From Paenibacillus cellulosilyticus (lineage in GTDB: Bacteria > Bacillota > Bacilli > Paenibacillales > Paenibacillaceae), in assembly GCF_003182255.1 (NCBI RefSeq), contig NZ_QGTQ01000009.1, forward strand, positions 62,001 through 126,000: a stretch of 64,000 nt of DNA. Direction: 5' to 3'. The translations under genes and the position numbers were made by a program. Numbering within the stretch: the stretch's first letter is position 1; the number at the start of each line of letters is the position of its first letter. This document shows positions 32,390-40,009 of the stretch, piece by piece. The notes beneath the pieces were generated by a model, which saw only the letters and a list, made by a program, of their open reading frames with translations, did no database searches and was not told the DNA's origin.

Positions 32390-33379
32390 TTAACCGTTCA
32401 AGACAACACGTGTACGCATACGCGCCGATTGCAGGCACGCGTCCACCAGCTTCATGTTTGCGATGGAATCCTCTGGCGGGTAAGGATATGGCGCCTCGCC
32501 GAACACCGCCTGTGCAAAATGGTCCGCTTGCAGCGTATAGTTATTGATGCCCTCGAATGGACCTTCTGAACGAGCGCCGTCCTTCGTATGTACGATGAAT
32601 GGATCCGCGTCCGTGAACGCGCCTTTCAATTCAATCCGGCCTTCGGTGCCGAGAATCTCGATGCCTTGGCGATAGGCTGCCCACATGCCACAGTCGAACG
32701 TCATGCCGACGCCGCCTGCGAACTCGATAAGGCCGGAAGCCTGCATATCAACACCGCCATGCTCATCCGAGAAGAACGCATGCACCGTAGCCGCTTCAGG
32801 CTCCGCGCCAATGATCCAACGCGCTGCTGTGAGCGGATATACGCCGACGTCATAGATCGAGCCGCCGCCCCACTCCTGACGGTAGCGAACATTGCCGGCA
32901 TCTGCCGCATTATTAAACGTGAAGCAGCTGTTAACAGCTCTCAGCTCGCCGATCTCGCCGGATGCGAGTATTTCCTTCGCGCGCGCAACACGCGGGTGCA
33001 GACGGTACATGAACGCCTCTACGAACAGGACGCCCGCCTTCTTGCATGCTTCGATCATCTCGATCACTTCTTCGGTATGAAGCGCTGCCGGCTTCTCGCA
33101 CAGTACATGCTTACCGGCTTCAGCCGCCTTAATCGTCCATTCCTTATGAAGATGGTTCGGCAGCGGAATGTATACCGCATCAATGTCTGGATCAGCCAGC
33201 AGCTCTTCATAGGAGCCATATGCCTTCGGAATGTTCAGCTTCGCTGCTGTCTCCTGTGCCTTCTCGATGCCGCGGCTTGCGATTGCGGCAACCTCGCCCC
33301 GCTCCGACTTCTGAATCGCCGGGATAACACGATTAACAGCGATATAAGCAGAACCAATAACGCCCCAACGTAGTTTCAT
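32390..33379 (-). CDS. Gfo/Idh/MocA-family NAD(P)-dependent oxidoreductase
   Basis: A 329-residue sugar or polyol dehydrogenase. The Rossmann N-terminus begins WGVIGSAYIA, and the active-site block is KHVLCEKPAAL with the conserved EKP. FVEAFMYRLHPR and GGGSIYDVGVYPL follow in the C-terminal alpha/beta domain. Substrates of the family include myo-inositol, xylose and 1,5-anhydro sugars; none can be picked here. AAAGGAAAGAGAG precedes the ATG. A perfect palindrome 100 bases upstream could control it or the divergent membrane gene. Confidence 0.92.
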   Translation of the reverse strand: MKLRWGVIGSAYIAVNRVIPAIQKSERGEVAAIASRGIEKAQETAAKLNIPKAYGSYEELLADPDIDAVYIPLPNHLHKEWTIKAAEAGKHVLCEKPAALHTEEVIEMIEACKKAGVLFVEAFMYRLHPRVARAKEILASGEIGELRAVNSCFTFNNAADAGNVRYRQEWGGGSIYDVGVYPLTAARWIIGAEPEAATVHAFFSDEHGGVDMQASGLIEFAGGVGMTFDCGMWAAYRQGIEILGTEGRIELKGAFTDADPFIVHTKDGARSEGPFEGINNYTLQADHFAQAVFGEAPYPYPPEDSIANMKLVDACLQSARMRTRVVLNG

Positions 33380-33480
33380 TGCTAGCTCTCTTTCCTTTCC
33401 TATATGAATGAAGCCGGTTCAATTACCGGATAAAGCCAATGGCTTATTCCATTATAAAGGACAATCGGCGGATATAAAAA

Positions 33481-33499
33481 TGTGAACGAATCGTTCACA
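33481..33499. promoter_or_regulatory. Perfect 19-bp palindrome, likely operator
   Basis: TGTGAACGAATCGTTCACA is a perfect inverted repeat about a central A, between two divergent genes. TATAAT at 33521-33526 is a candidate rightward -10, and a TATATC lies just leftward. Size and symmetry suit a TetR, GntR or LacI-type dimer. Confidence 0.6.
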
Positions 33500-33560
33500 G
33501 CGATAGGTGGATTTTCCATTTATAATAAAAATAATCGATGTCGAGAGTGAGGGATTACAA

Positions 33561-34661
33561 GTGTCAACAGCTCATGCATCCAATCCAAATTCCACTCGTT
33601 CACATGGCAGCCTGCTCTTGTTCTTCGTGTTAGCCTTATGTATTTATGTCGTGGACATGCTGCTCGTCCGCATTGTACCTGTTATTCCATCCGAATCATC
33701 CGACCGATGGCTGGTGGGGGCGATTTGCTTTGATTTTGTGATAGTCGTTCCTTTGCTGTATTATGCGCTTGTTATACGGAAAAGGGAGAAGCGCTCGGCT
33801 GCATGGATGCATGCTTTACCGATCGCAGCACTTGGCGGCCTTCTTCTTCATGCAACGCTTCCTTCTCACTTACGAGGAGCTGTTGTCGTAGCTGAGGCAC
33901 TGCTGCTGCCTATCGAGGCTGTATTCTTGATCGTGGAGCTTCGCATGGCGCTGTCCGTCTATCGCAGCGTTCGGCGCATGAAGCGTGAAGGCAGCTCATT
34001 CCCTGAAGCCGTGCAGCGTTCGCTAGGTCCAGGCAAGCTTGCCGCCTTTGTCCGTCATGATCTGTTCGTCGTTTATTATTTATTCGGTTCGTGGAGGGGA
34101 CGCAAGGAAGAACGATCGTTTTCTACAGCTTCTGCACCTGTCCATCTATCGAATGAAACTTTCACCTATCATCGCCAGACATCTCTATTTCTGTTCGCAG
34201 CTATGCTGACGAAGGTGCTCGTCATCGAGAGCATCGTCGTTCATCTATTCGTTCGCATGTTGTCCGACTATGCGGCATGGATCATGACGGCTGGCTCTCT
34301 CTGGATCATCGCACTGCTCTGGGCGGACTGCCGTCGTTCCGTGCTCGAGCCGATTCGTCTGACGCAGGATGGTGTGGATTTGAAGTATGGGCTGCGGCTG
34401 AACGGTCCTATTCTTTATTCCGAGATTGCCAACGTGCAGTCCGGCATGGATCTGCAGCCGTCGAAGGAAGAGCGTAGGCGCTCCGCTGTTGCTCCAATGG
34501 TTACGCCTAACGTACGTATTACGATGCGGAATTCCGTGACGCTTGAAGGAATGCTTTTTCAGCCAAGGGAGGTTCGGGACATCTATATCGCAGTTGACGA
34601 TCCAGTTGCATTCGCAGAATCGCTTCGGAGACGGTTATCATCGTCAATAGATTCCGTTTAA
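33561..34661 (+). CDS. Polytopic membrane protein of unknown function
   Basis: A 366-residue membrane protein. Hydrophobic segments lie at about 17-37, 49-69, 80-100, 106-128, then after a cytosolic stretch at about 210-232 and 238-260. The last 100 residues (LEPIRLTQDGVDLKYGLRL, then ILYSEIANVQSGM) look like a PH-like beta domain as in bPH_2 proteins. No enzyme motif is present. I use GTG 33561 with GAGGGA upstream; an ATG 54 bases earlier lies in the promoter. It is divergent from the oxidoreductase and may be under the 33481 palindrome. Confidence 0.75.
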   Translation: MSTAHASNPNSTRSHGSLLLFFVLALCIYVVDMLLVRIVPVIPSESSDRWLVGAICFDFVIVVPLLYYALVIRKREKRSAAWMHALPIAALGGLLLHATLPSHLRGAVVVAEALLLPIEAVFLIVELRMALSVYRSVRRMKREGSSFPEAVQRSLGPGKLAAFVRHDLFVVYYLFGSWRGRKEERSFSTASAPVHLSNETFTYHRQTSLFLFAAMLTKVLVIESIVVHLFVRMLSDYAAWIMTAGSLWIIALLWADCRRSVLEPIRLTQDGVDLKYGLRLNGPILYSEIANVQSGMDLQPSKEERRRSAVAPMVTPNVRITMRNSVTLEGMLFQPREVRDIYIAVDDPVAFAESLRRRLSSSIDSV

Positions 34662-34779
34662 TAGGTGCTTTTACCAACGAAGTTCCACTCCGATCAGAGA
34701 ATCACTATTGCTGTAAGCGCAGCACATGCGCTACAATCTCCGTAACCGTAATAAGTAGAGAGGGAGAAACCGATCGACG

Positions 34780-35598
34780 ATGTACAAACTAATTGCAATC
34801 GATATTGACGATACGCTGCTGAGCGACGAATTGGTTGTTACCGAAGGAACGAAGCAAGCGATGGCCGCTGCCATCGAGCAAGGCGTTCTCGTTACACTGG
34901 CAACAGGCCGCATGTACGCATCCGCGCGTAAAATTGCGAACCAGATTGGTCTGAACGTGCCGATTATTACGTACCAAGGTTCACTTATTAAGACGCTCAT
35001 CGACGGAGAAGTGCTCTATGAGCGCAGCGTACCAACTGACGATGCGAAGCTGCTGAATGAATACTGCCTGAAGCATGGCCTCCATCTTCAGCTGTATGTA
35101 GACGACGTACTCTATGTACGCGAGGACAACGACAAGGCGAAGATGTACTCGAATTTGTCCAAAATCCCTTACGTTGTCGCTGCAGACTTCGACGAACTGC
35201 TGAACAAGCCGCAAACCAAAATGCTCATCATCGACGATCCCGATCTGCTCGATCGCGTAGCGGAACAACTCAAGCCGATCATGGGCGAACGTGTACACAT
35301 TACGAAATCGAAACCGCACTACTTGGAATTCACACATAAAGAAGGAACGAAGGGCCACGCGCTTCGCTTCCTCGCTGAACATATTGGCAGCACTTCCGAG
35401 CACGCGATTGCGATCGGAGACGCTTGGAACGACCGCGAAATGATCATAGAAGCAGGCCTCGGCGTTGCGATGGGCAATGCCTTGCCCGCACTGAAGGAAA
35501 TCGCGAACTACGTGACGCTCACGAACAATGAGGAAGGCGTCCGCCACGTCATTGAGAAGTTTGTGTTGAACGCTGAACGTGAAGCAGTTCATTCTTAG
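34780..35598 (+). CDS. Cof-type HAD-superfamily phosphatase
   Basis: A 272-residue sugar-phosphate or nucleotide phosphatase of HAD class IIB. Motif I is IDIDDTLL with the nucleophile Asp at about 8. Motif II is LATGR, motif III is the Lys in the KEGTKGHALR region, and motif IV is IAIGDAWNDREMI. The cap is the Cof/YwpJ type. The ATG has GGGAG somewhat far upstream. The specific substrate is not readable. It ends at an imperfect terminator, beyond which the toxin-antitoxin module begins. Confidence 0.93.
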   Translation: MYKLIAIDIDDTLLSDELVVTEGTKQAMAAAIEQGVLVTLATGRMYASARKIANQIGLNVPIITYQGSLIKTLIDGEVLYERSVPTDDAKLLNEYCLKHGLHLQLYVDDVLYVREDNDKAKMYSNLSKIPYVVAADFDELLNKPQTKMLIIDDPDLLDRVAEQLKPIMGERVHITKSKPHYLEFTHKEGTKGHALRFLAEHIGSTSEHAIAIGDAWNDREMIIEAGLGVAMGNALPALKEIANYVTLTNNEEGVRHVIEKFVLNAEREAVHS

Positions 35599-35604
35599 AA
35601 CGAG

Positions 35605-35631
35605 AAAGCCCGTCCTTGGGGGACCGGCTTT
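35605..35631 (+). terminator. Terminator of the HAD gene
   Basis: AAAGCC-C-GTCC pairs with GGAC-C-GGCTTT around TTGGG, with one C-C mismatch. Confidence 0.6.
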
Positions 35632-35726
35632 AACAACAATTTGCGGATTGATCCAAGCGTATGGTTTCAACACACATCCCGGTTCACTTCTTTTTCCAGT
35701 TGTGTTATCATACTACTAAAGAAGAA

Positions 35727-35748
35727 GCCGAGTGCTGGTACACTCGGC
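35727..35748 (-). terminator. Terminator of the toxin mRNA
   Basis: Minus strand: GCCGAGTG-TACCAG-CACTCGGC followed by TTCTTCTTT. It falls just inside the predicted 5' end of the antisense RNA. Confidence 0.7.
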
Positions 35749-35796
35749 ATAACAATTGGCTTGGATGGGATATCCCTTCTAAGTTATCCAGAAAAG

Positions 35797-35838
35797 AAAC
35801 CCACCTTGGGCGGCAACCTTCGGGTGGGTTTTTACTTT
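35797..35838 (+). terminator. Terminator of the antisense RNA
   Basis: AAACCCACC and GGTGGGTTT arms with a 17-base loop, followed on the plus strand by a T-rich run. It is inside the toxin 3' UTR on the other strand. Confidence 0.7.
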
Positions 35839-35927
35839 TTCTTGTTGTTTGAATTAATGTATGTTAAAAGTGCAAGGATAAACGATCCAAATAGAAACAT
35901 GATCGTTAACGCATCCTTAACCTCCAT
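35832..35927 (-). CDS. 31-residue putative holin-like type I toxin
   Basis: A tiny membrane peptide: a short charged start (MEVKDA), one hydrophobic helix (LTIMFLFGSFILALLTYI) and a basic tail ending NNKKK. This is the pattern of Bacillota Hol_Tox/TxpA/BsrG peptides, which insert in and damage the membrane when antisense control fails. The ribosome site AAAGGAGGTGA is a near-perfect match to the 16S end, seven bases from the ATG, as in known type I toxins. The leader begins at an extended -10 box near 35985. A convergent antisense RNA and a separate terminator complete the module. The membrane-peptide call rests on what is seen; toxicity is inferred. Confidence 0.7.
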   Translation of the reverse strand: MEVKDALTIMFLFGSFILALLTYINSNNKKK

Positions 35928-35984
35928 GGCCTCACCTCCTTTCGAAGGGAAACCATGCCCACCCAAGATTCAATTGTCTTTGCT

Positions 35985-35993
35985 ATTGTACCA
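35985..35993 (-). promoter_or_regulatory. Extended -10 promoter of the toxin gene
   Basis: Minus strand TGGTACAAT (TGn plus TACAAT). A second box, TATAAT, lies at 35998-35993. No good -35 is seen. The start of transcription would be near 35979, giving a leader of about 50 nt. Confidence 0.45.
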
Positions 35994-36058
35994 TTATATT
36001 CCACAATGAAAAAGAACGATTGTTCGATGATTTGGAGTTATTAACTTAACTCCACACC

Positions 36059-36550
36059 TTAACCAAGCCCAAGCTCCTTCGAATCTGCCACTCGCATAAT
36101 CTTCCCTTGATACGGCTTCAACCTTGCTTCAAACTCCGCTCTGTTTCGTTCGAAATCGTTCGTCCACTGATACATATTGCGAAGCATCTTCAGATCCGAC
36201 TTGTAATGGCATTTTTCTATTCCGATCTGCTGCTTCACATAACGAGCGAATATGCGATATCGTCGCTTCCACAGCGGCGGGTCAAGCACAATGATCGTAT
36301 CCGCCATCTCGTAGAGACAGCGATATGACGATCGATCCACGCCTTCGAATATCCAGCCATCACTGCTCTGATCGATGTCCGCGATGACCTCCTGCTGCTT
36401 CTCTGGCGTCCGCTTGTAACGCCCCTCATCGGACTGGTGGTATACGACGCAGTCCAGCTCATGCCACGGGATGTTCAGCTGTTTCGATAACCGCTTTGCC
36501 AGCGTTGTTTTGCCGCTTGCGACGATGCCGATAATGTAGATCTTGCGCAT
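36059..36550 (-). CDS. P-loop NTPase of the adenylate-kinase/FlaR-like group
   Basis: A 163-residue kinase-like protein. The Walker A motif GIVASGKTTLAK is near residue 8. LNIPWHELDCVVYH, GWIFEGVDRSSY and TIIVLDPPLWKRRYRI follow the pattern of 'DNA topology modulation' FlaR-type AAA ATPases and shikimate-kinase-like NTPases. Substrate unknown. I start at ATG 36550 with AGGAGGG about ten bases upstream; the ATG at 36580 has none. It sits just downstream of the helicase gene (same strand, 40-base gap) and may be in its transcript. Confidence 0.88.
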   Translation of the reverse strand: MRKIYIIGIVASGKTTLAKRLSKQLNIPWHELDCVVYHQSDEGRYKRTPEKQQEVIADIDQSSDGWIFEGVDRSSYRCLYEMADTIIVLDPPLWKRRYRIFARYVKQQIGIEKCHYKSDLKMLRNMYQWTNDFERNRAEFEARLKPYQGKIMRVADSKELGLG

Positions 36551-36590
36551 CCCATATCGCCCTCCTAGACCAACATGCATGCAACTGAGC

Positions 36591-39104
36591 TCAGACTAGA
36601 CTGTTTGCTCGGATCACCGTATAGTTCCGCCACTCCGTCGGCAGCAGCCGATTGTAAGGCTGCGCCAAATAGCGGTCATCAATTAACAGCAGTCGGCCTC
36701 GATCATGCTCCGAACGAATCAGTCTTCCACCAGCCTGCAGCACCTTGTTCATCCCAGGATACACATAGGCATAGTCGAATCCATTCCGTTCCGATCGTTC
36801 GCAGTACTCGCGAATCATATCTCGCTCCAGCCCCACCTGCGGCAGCCCTACGCCAACGACAGCGACAGCCGTCAGCCTGTCCCCTGCCAAATCTACGCCC
36901 TCTGAGAAAATACCGCCCATAACGGCGAAGCCAACCAGCGCCTCTGTACGGCCCACTCGGAAGGAGGCAAGGAATGCCTCACGCTCCTCTTCGCTCATTA
37001 CGCCAGTCTGCACGATCGTTCGAACGGGTAATGGCGGCGGCTCAACCGCAAGCAGCGACATGAACGGCTCGTACACCTGGTTCATATACTCATAGGACGG
37101 GAAGAACACAAGCGAGTTCCCCGCCTGCTTGCTAACCAAGTCATACAGCGCCCGCGCAATCGGCTGGTAGCTTCGATCCCGATCTCGGTAACGCGTAGAG
37201 AGCGGCATGATCTTGACCTCTAACTGCTCATGCGTGAAAGGTGATGGAACAGACACCGAATAGTCCTGTTCGTTATCCCCGCCAAGCAGATCAATGTAAT
37301 AAGGCATTGGCGACAAAGTAGCAGAGAAGAAAATGTGCGCACGGAACCCTTTGCCCGCTTGCCGCAGCAGATGCGACGGATCAAGACAGAACAGCTTGAG
37401 CCGCACCTCGCTCTTCCAATGCTCGACGATTGTAATGTATCGCTCATCGTAGAGCTTCGCAATGCGAGCCAGCTGCTGTGCCGCATAGTAGGCATCCAGC
37501 AGCAGCGCTGCAGCCTCTGGTGCGACGGCGGATGCAGCACCTCCAGAAGATGAGGCAAGCTCCTGCGCAGCCTCCTCCGCGAACGACTCTACTCGTCCGA
37601 TTAGGTCAGCCGGCATCCCCAGAGAGACGGCTTGTCCATTGCCAAGCGACGTCCAGGAGACTGGCGCATTCTCCTTCGCAGCAGATGCATCGTCCGATGC
37701 ATCTGCCTTATTTTCCGAGAACAAATCGCCACTTCTAAGTTCCTCAATCGCATCTACACGAGCTCCGTTACCGTCACTCGACAAGCTTTTGCGCAGCTCA
37801 AGCAGCCAGTCATTGACCGCCTTCGCAGCCTTATGCAGCCCCGTATTAACTCCCTTATAAGCACGCGTCAGCTGCAAATATGCATCCTTGTTCAACGCTG
37901 CCGAGTACATCTCGCGGCCCCGATCGACCAAATTATGCGCCTCGTCCACGAGCACCGCCGTCTGCTTCTTCCGCTCCTCGAACATGCGCTTCAAGCTGAT
38001 TCGTGGATCAAATATGTAGTTGTAATCGCCAATTATCGCATCAGAGGCATAGGCGGCATCGAGCGACATTTCGAACGGACAAACCCGATGCTTGCGTGCA
38101 TACTGCTCAATAACCGCTCGCGTCATGATCGTCTCATGGCCCAGCATATCGAGCAGCGCCTCATTGATTCGGTCGTAATACCCCTCTGCAAAAGGACAAT
38201 GCTCCTTCGAGCACCGCACTTCCTCTTGGAAGCAAATCTTGTCCTTCGCCGTCAGCGTGACCACATGCATATGAAGACCACCCGCCTGCATAAGACGGAA
38301 TGCATCCTCCGCAGCAACCCGTGTAATCGTCTTCGCCGTCAAATAGAACAAATGCGAGAGCCGCTCCTCACCGATCGCTTTCACCGCTGGAAACAGTGTC
38401 GATATCGTCTTGCCGATGCCAGTTGGCGCCTTCGCGAACAGCTTGGCCCCACCCGTCACCGCCTGATAGACCGCAGCTGCGAACTTCCGCTGACCCGCCC
38501 GATATTCGGGAAAAGGAAACACCAGCGCCTTCGCGCTCTCCAGCTTCCGCTCCGTATGCTGAGCCATCAAGCGCGCATAAGGCGCATAGAGGCGCACAGC
38601 GTCCATAACCGTATCAAGCAGCCGGCTGCGGTTCAGCACCCGTACGAAGGCACGCCGCTCGCCTGTCGTCGAGCTCACGTATGTCAGTCGAACCCGCATC
38701 TCATCCAGCTGATGATCAAGTCCGTATATGTAAGCATAGCAAATCGCCTGTGCCCAATGGACGACAGGCGCCTCTTCTCCGTTCTCTGGCAGCATGCCCG
38801 ACATCGACTTAATTTCATCGATCATCATGCCGTCATCCGTGTGCAGAAGACCATCGCATCGGCCCTCGATAAGGAAACGGATGCCTTCATAATCAAGCTC
38901 TGTCTTCAGCTCGTACTCCTTCACATCTTGAGGACCATATTCGATTTGAATCGCTTGGTGGATTCTCGTTCCTTCAGCAAGTGCAGCCGCTGAGCGAAAG
39001 CCGGATACGATATCTCCGCTTCGATAAGCATATTCGACGAGCTGTCGAACAGACAGCTGCACGGATGGTAGGTTATGAACCTGCTCCTGCTCCACGATAT
39101 ACAC
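36591..39104 (-). CDS. Fusion of Cas4/RecB-like nuclease and XPD/DinG-type iron-sulfur helicase
   Basis: An 837-residue protein. Residues ~1-160 carry a PD-(D/E)XK nuclease pattern: a His in TRIHQAIQIEYG, IEGRCDGLL with the Asp and MIDEIKS with the E-x-K. Residues ~200-830 are a superfamily 2 XPD/Rad3 helicase: APTGIGKTIST (Walker A), VDEAHNLV (DEAH box), and FSATLSPM, EGVDLAGD and QAGGRLIRSEHDRG later on. Four Cys between motifs I and II (ICFQEEVRC, KEHCPF, VCPFEM) fit the [4Fe-4S] cluster. It probably opens and trims branched or damaged DNA, moving 5' to 3'. The start is taken as ATG 39104. Domain calls are firm; the biological role is inferred. Confidence 0.9.
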   Translation of the reverse strand: MYIVEQEQVHNLPSVQLSVRQLVEYAYRSGDIVSGFRSAAALAEGTRIHQAIQIEYGPQDVKEYELKTELDYEGIRFLIEGRCDGLLHTDDGMMIDEIKSMSGMLPENGEEAPVVHWAQAICYAYIYGLDHQLDEMRVRLTYVSSTTGERRAFVRVLNRSRLLDTVMDAVRLYAPYARLMAQHTERKLESAKALVFPFPEYRAGQRKFAAAVYQAVTGGAKLFAKAPTGIGKTISTLFPAVKAIGEERLSHLFYLTAKTITRVAAEDAFRLMQAGGLHMHVVTLTAKDKICFQEEVRCSKEHCPFAEGYYDRINEALLDMLGHETIMTRAVIEQYARKHRVCPFEMSLDAAYASDAIIGDYNYIFDPRISLKRMFEERKKQTAVLVDEAHNLVDRGREMYSAALNKDAYLQLTRAYKGVNTGLHKAAKAVNDWLLELRKSLSSDGNGARVDAIEELRSGDLFSENKADASDDASAAKENAPVSWTSLGNGQAVSLGMPADLIGRVESFAEEAAQELASSSGGAASAVAPEAAALLLDAYYAAQQLARIAKLYDERYITIVEHWKSEVRLKLFCLDPSHLLRQAGKGFRAHIFFSATLSPMPYYIDLLGGDNEQDYSVSVPSPFTHEQLEVKIMPLSTRYRDRDRSYQPIARALYDLVSKQAGNSLVFFPSYEYMNQVYEPFMSLLAVEPPPLPVRTIVQTGVMSEEEREAFLASFRVGRTEALVGFAVMGGIFSEGVDLAGDRLTAVAVVGVGLPQVGLERDMIREYCERSERNGFDYAYVYPGMNKVLQAGGRLIRSEHDRGRLLLIDDRYLAQPYNRLLPTEWRNYTVIRANSLV

Positions 39105-39180
39105 AGCTCCTAACGGCAGCTAGCCAGAACATTCGTTCCTCCCATTGTAGCACGCCGTCACTTGAATGTGCACATCTTGG

Positions 39181-39405
39181 TTAAGCGCTCGGGAAGCTCA
39201 CTGACTCGACATAACTGAGCACGACATACTCCGCATCGCCATCCGCCTTCCGTATCGTCGCATACGACTGCTGTACAGCCTCCAGAATGCCCGTAACGAC
39301 TACGGCTGCCGTGGAGAGGACCGTCGTGTCTCCAATATGATTGAGCAGCAATTTGTAGATGGCTGTACCCGATTGAGCCGCCATGTTGTTGAATTCAACG
39401 CCCAT
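39181..39405 (-). CDS. Small protein, possibly DUF2642/YuzF-like
   Basis: Seventy-four residues: YKLLLNHIGDTTVLSTAAVV, then TGILEAVQQSYATI and YVVLSYVESVSF. The beta-rich pattern of an internal T-T-x-G-x-L and a closing strand is reminiscent of small spore-associated DUF2642 proteins, but the match is weak. AAGGGAGG precedes ATG 39405 well, supporting a real gene. It is the last of three small genes on the minus strand. Confidence 0.6.
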   Translation of the reverse strand: MGVEFNNMAAQSGTAIYKLLLNHIGDTTVLSTAAVVVTGILEAVQQSYATIRKADGDAEYVVLSYVESVSFPSA

Positions 39406-39455
39406 CCGAATACCTCCCTTCCGATAAAATGGTCCAGATAACGTCAATCCCATCC

Positions 39456-39644
39456 TTACGATTCAACCGAGGGCATCCCTATCACTTCAACATTGGTTAT
39501 AAAATAATAAGGAATCGTCATCGTCGTCTGCGTATTGAACAAAAGCTGCAGATCACCTAACGATGAGACCGTCCCAATGGCGCCGCCAATTGGCTGGCCA
39601 GGTGTCGTTATGACAATATCTGTTCGAGTGGAATAAGCGTGCAT
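39456..39644 (-). CDS. Small hypothetical protein
   Basis: Sixty-two residues: TDIVITTPGQPIGGAIGTVS, then TTMTIPYYFITNVEVIGM. It is beta-rich, with no charge clusters or membrane helix. AAAGGA directly abuts the ATG, which is tight. Its start overlaps the end of the basic 69-residue gene by 37 bases, suggesting translational coupling if both are real. Not recognised. Confidence 0.45.
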   Translation of the reverse strand: MHAYSTRTDIVITTPGQPIGGAIGTVSSLGDLQLLFNTQTTMTIPYYFITNVEVIGMPSVES

Positions 39645-39817
39645 TCCTTTCTTCTATGACGAACGATCCGCTGAACATAAGGCTTAAGCCGTCGAGCCGC
39701 CATCCGTTTCCTCCGGTGCACTTTCGTACGTCCACATGCCCGCACGCTGCCGCTCCGTCTCATCCGCCGTTTACGGTTTCTTAACCGGCTGCGCAGCTGA
39801 ATTCCATATATGGTCAC
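39608..39817 (-). CDS. Very basic 69-residue protein, possibly spore-associated
   Basis: GTG start with GGAGGAGAG about five bases upstream, the strongest ribosome site in this cluster. Roughly a third of the residues are Arg or Lys (RSRLRNRKRRMRRSGSVR, then TKVHRRKRMAARR). Such composition is seen in DNA-binding or coat-interacting peptides of spores. It has no recognised domain. It overlaps the next small gene. A chance frame is possible because high-Arg frames can arise opposite other genes, but no gene is opposite here. Confidence 0.5.
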   Translation of the reverse strand: MTIYGIQLRSRLRNRKRRMRRSGSVRACGRTKVHRRKRMAARRLKPYVQRIVRHRRKECTLIPLEQILS

Positions 39818-39923
39818 GCTTACTCTCCTCCGCCTTTATATGCTGTTATTATAGGATATGGGGAGGGTTAGCCGATGGAGTAGGGGAATGACAGTAGGCC
39901 ATACCCTGTTTTTGTGAACGACA

Positions 39924-39963
39924 AAAAAGCTCCGACGCGGCTTAAGCCAAGCATCAGAGCTTT
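39924..39963 (-). terminator. Terminator of the sulfate-transport operon
   Basis: Minus strand AAAGCTC-T-GATGC pairs with GCGTC-G-GAGCTTT, followed by a T-run. It ends sbp transcription about 45 bases after the stop. Confidence 0.7.
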
Positions 39964-40009
39964 CAATATACCTATATGACAAATCTAAATTCCATGTCGA
40001 GGCAGGTCA

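Larger units (their letters stand above)
35683..35838 (+). ncRNA. Candidate antisense RNA (antitoxin) overlapping the toxin mRNA 3' end
   Basis: A rightward promoter TTCACT (35683-35688), 17 bases, TATCAT (35706-35711) would start an RNA near 35718. The RNA would stop at the hairpin AAACCCACC ... GGTGGGTTT (35797-35831) followed by TTTTACTTTTT, giving about 115-120 nt. It has no coding frame with a ribosome site. It is complementary to the last codons, stop and 3' UTR of the 31-residue membrane peptide gene on the other strand. This is the txpA/RatA and bsrG/SR4 arrangement of type I toxin-antitoxin pairs. Transcription is inferred, not shown. Confidence 0.6.

Noticed and set aside
35641-36009. 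A 122-codon plus-strand frame across the toxin-antitoxin region
   Set aside because: It has no ribosome site and passes through both terminators and the antisense promoter; the two-RNA module explains the sequence better.
37632-38993. A 453-codon plus-strand frame opposite the nuclease-helicase
   Set aside because: The helicase motifs on the minus strand are complete. This frame is Arg/Leu/His-rich, with no start signal.
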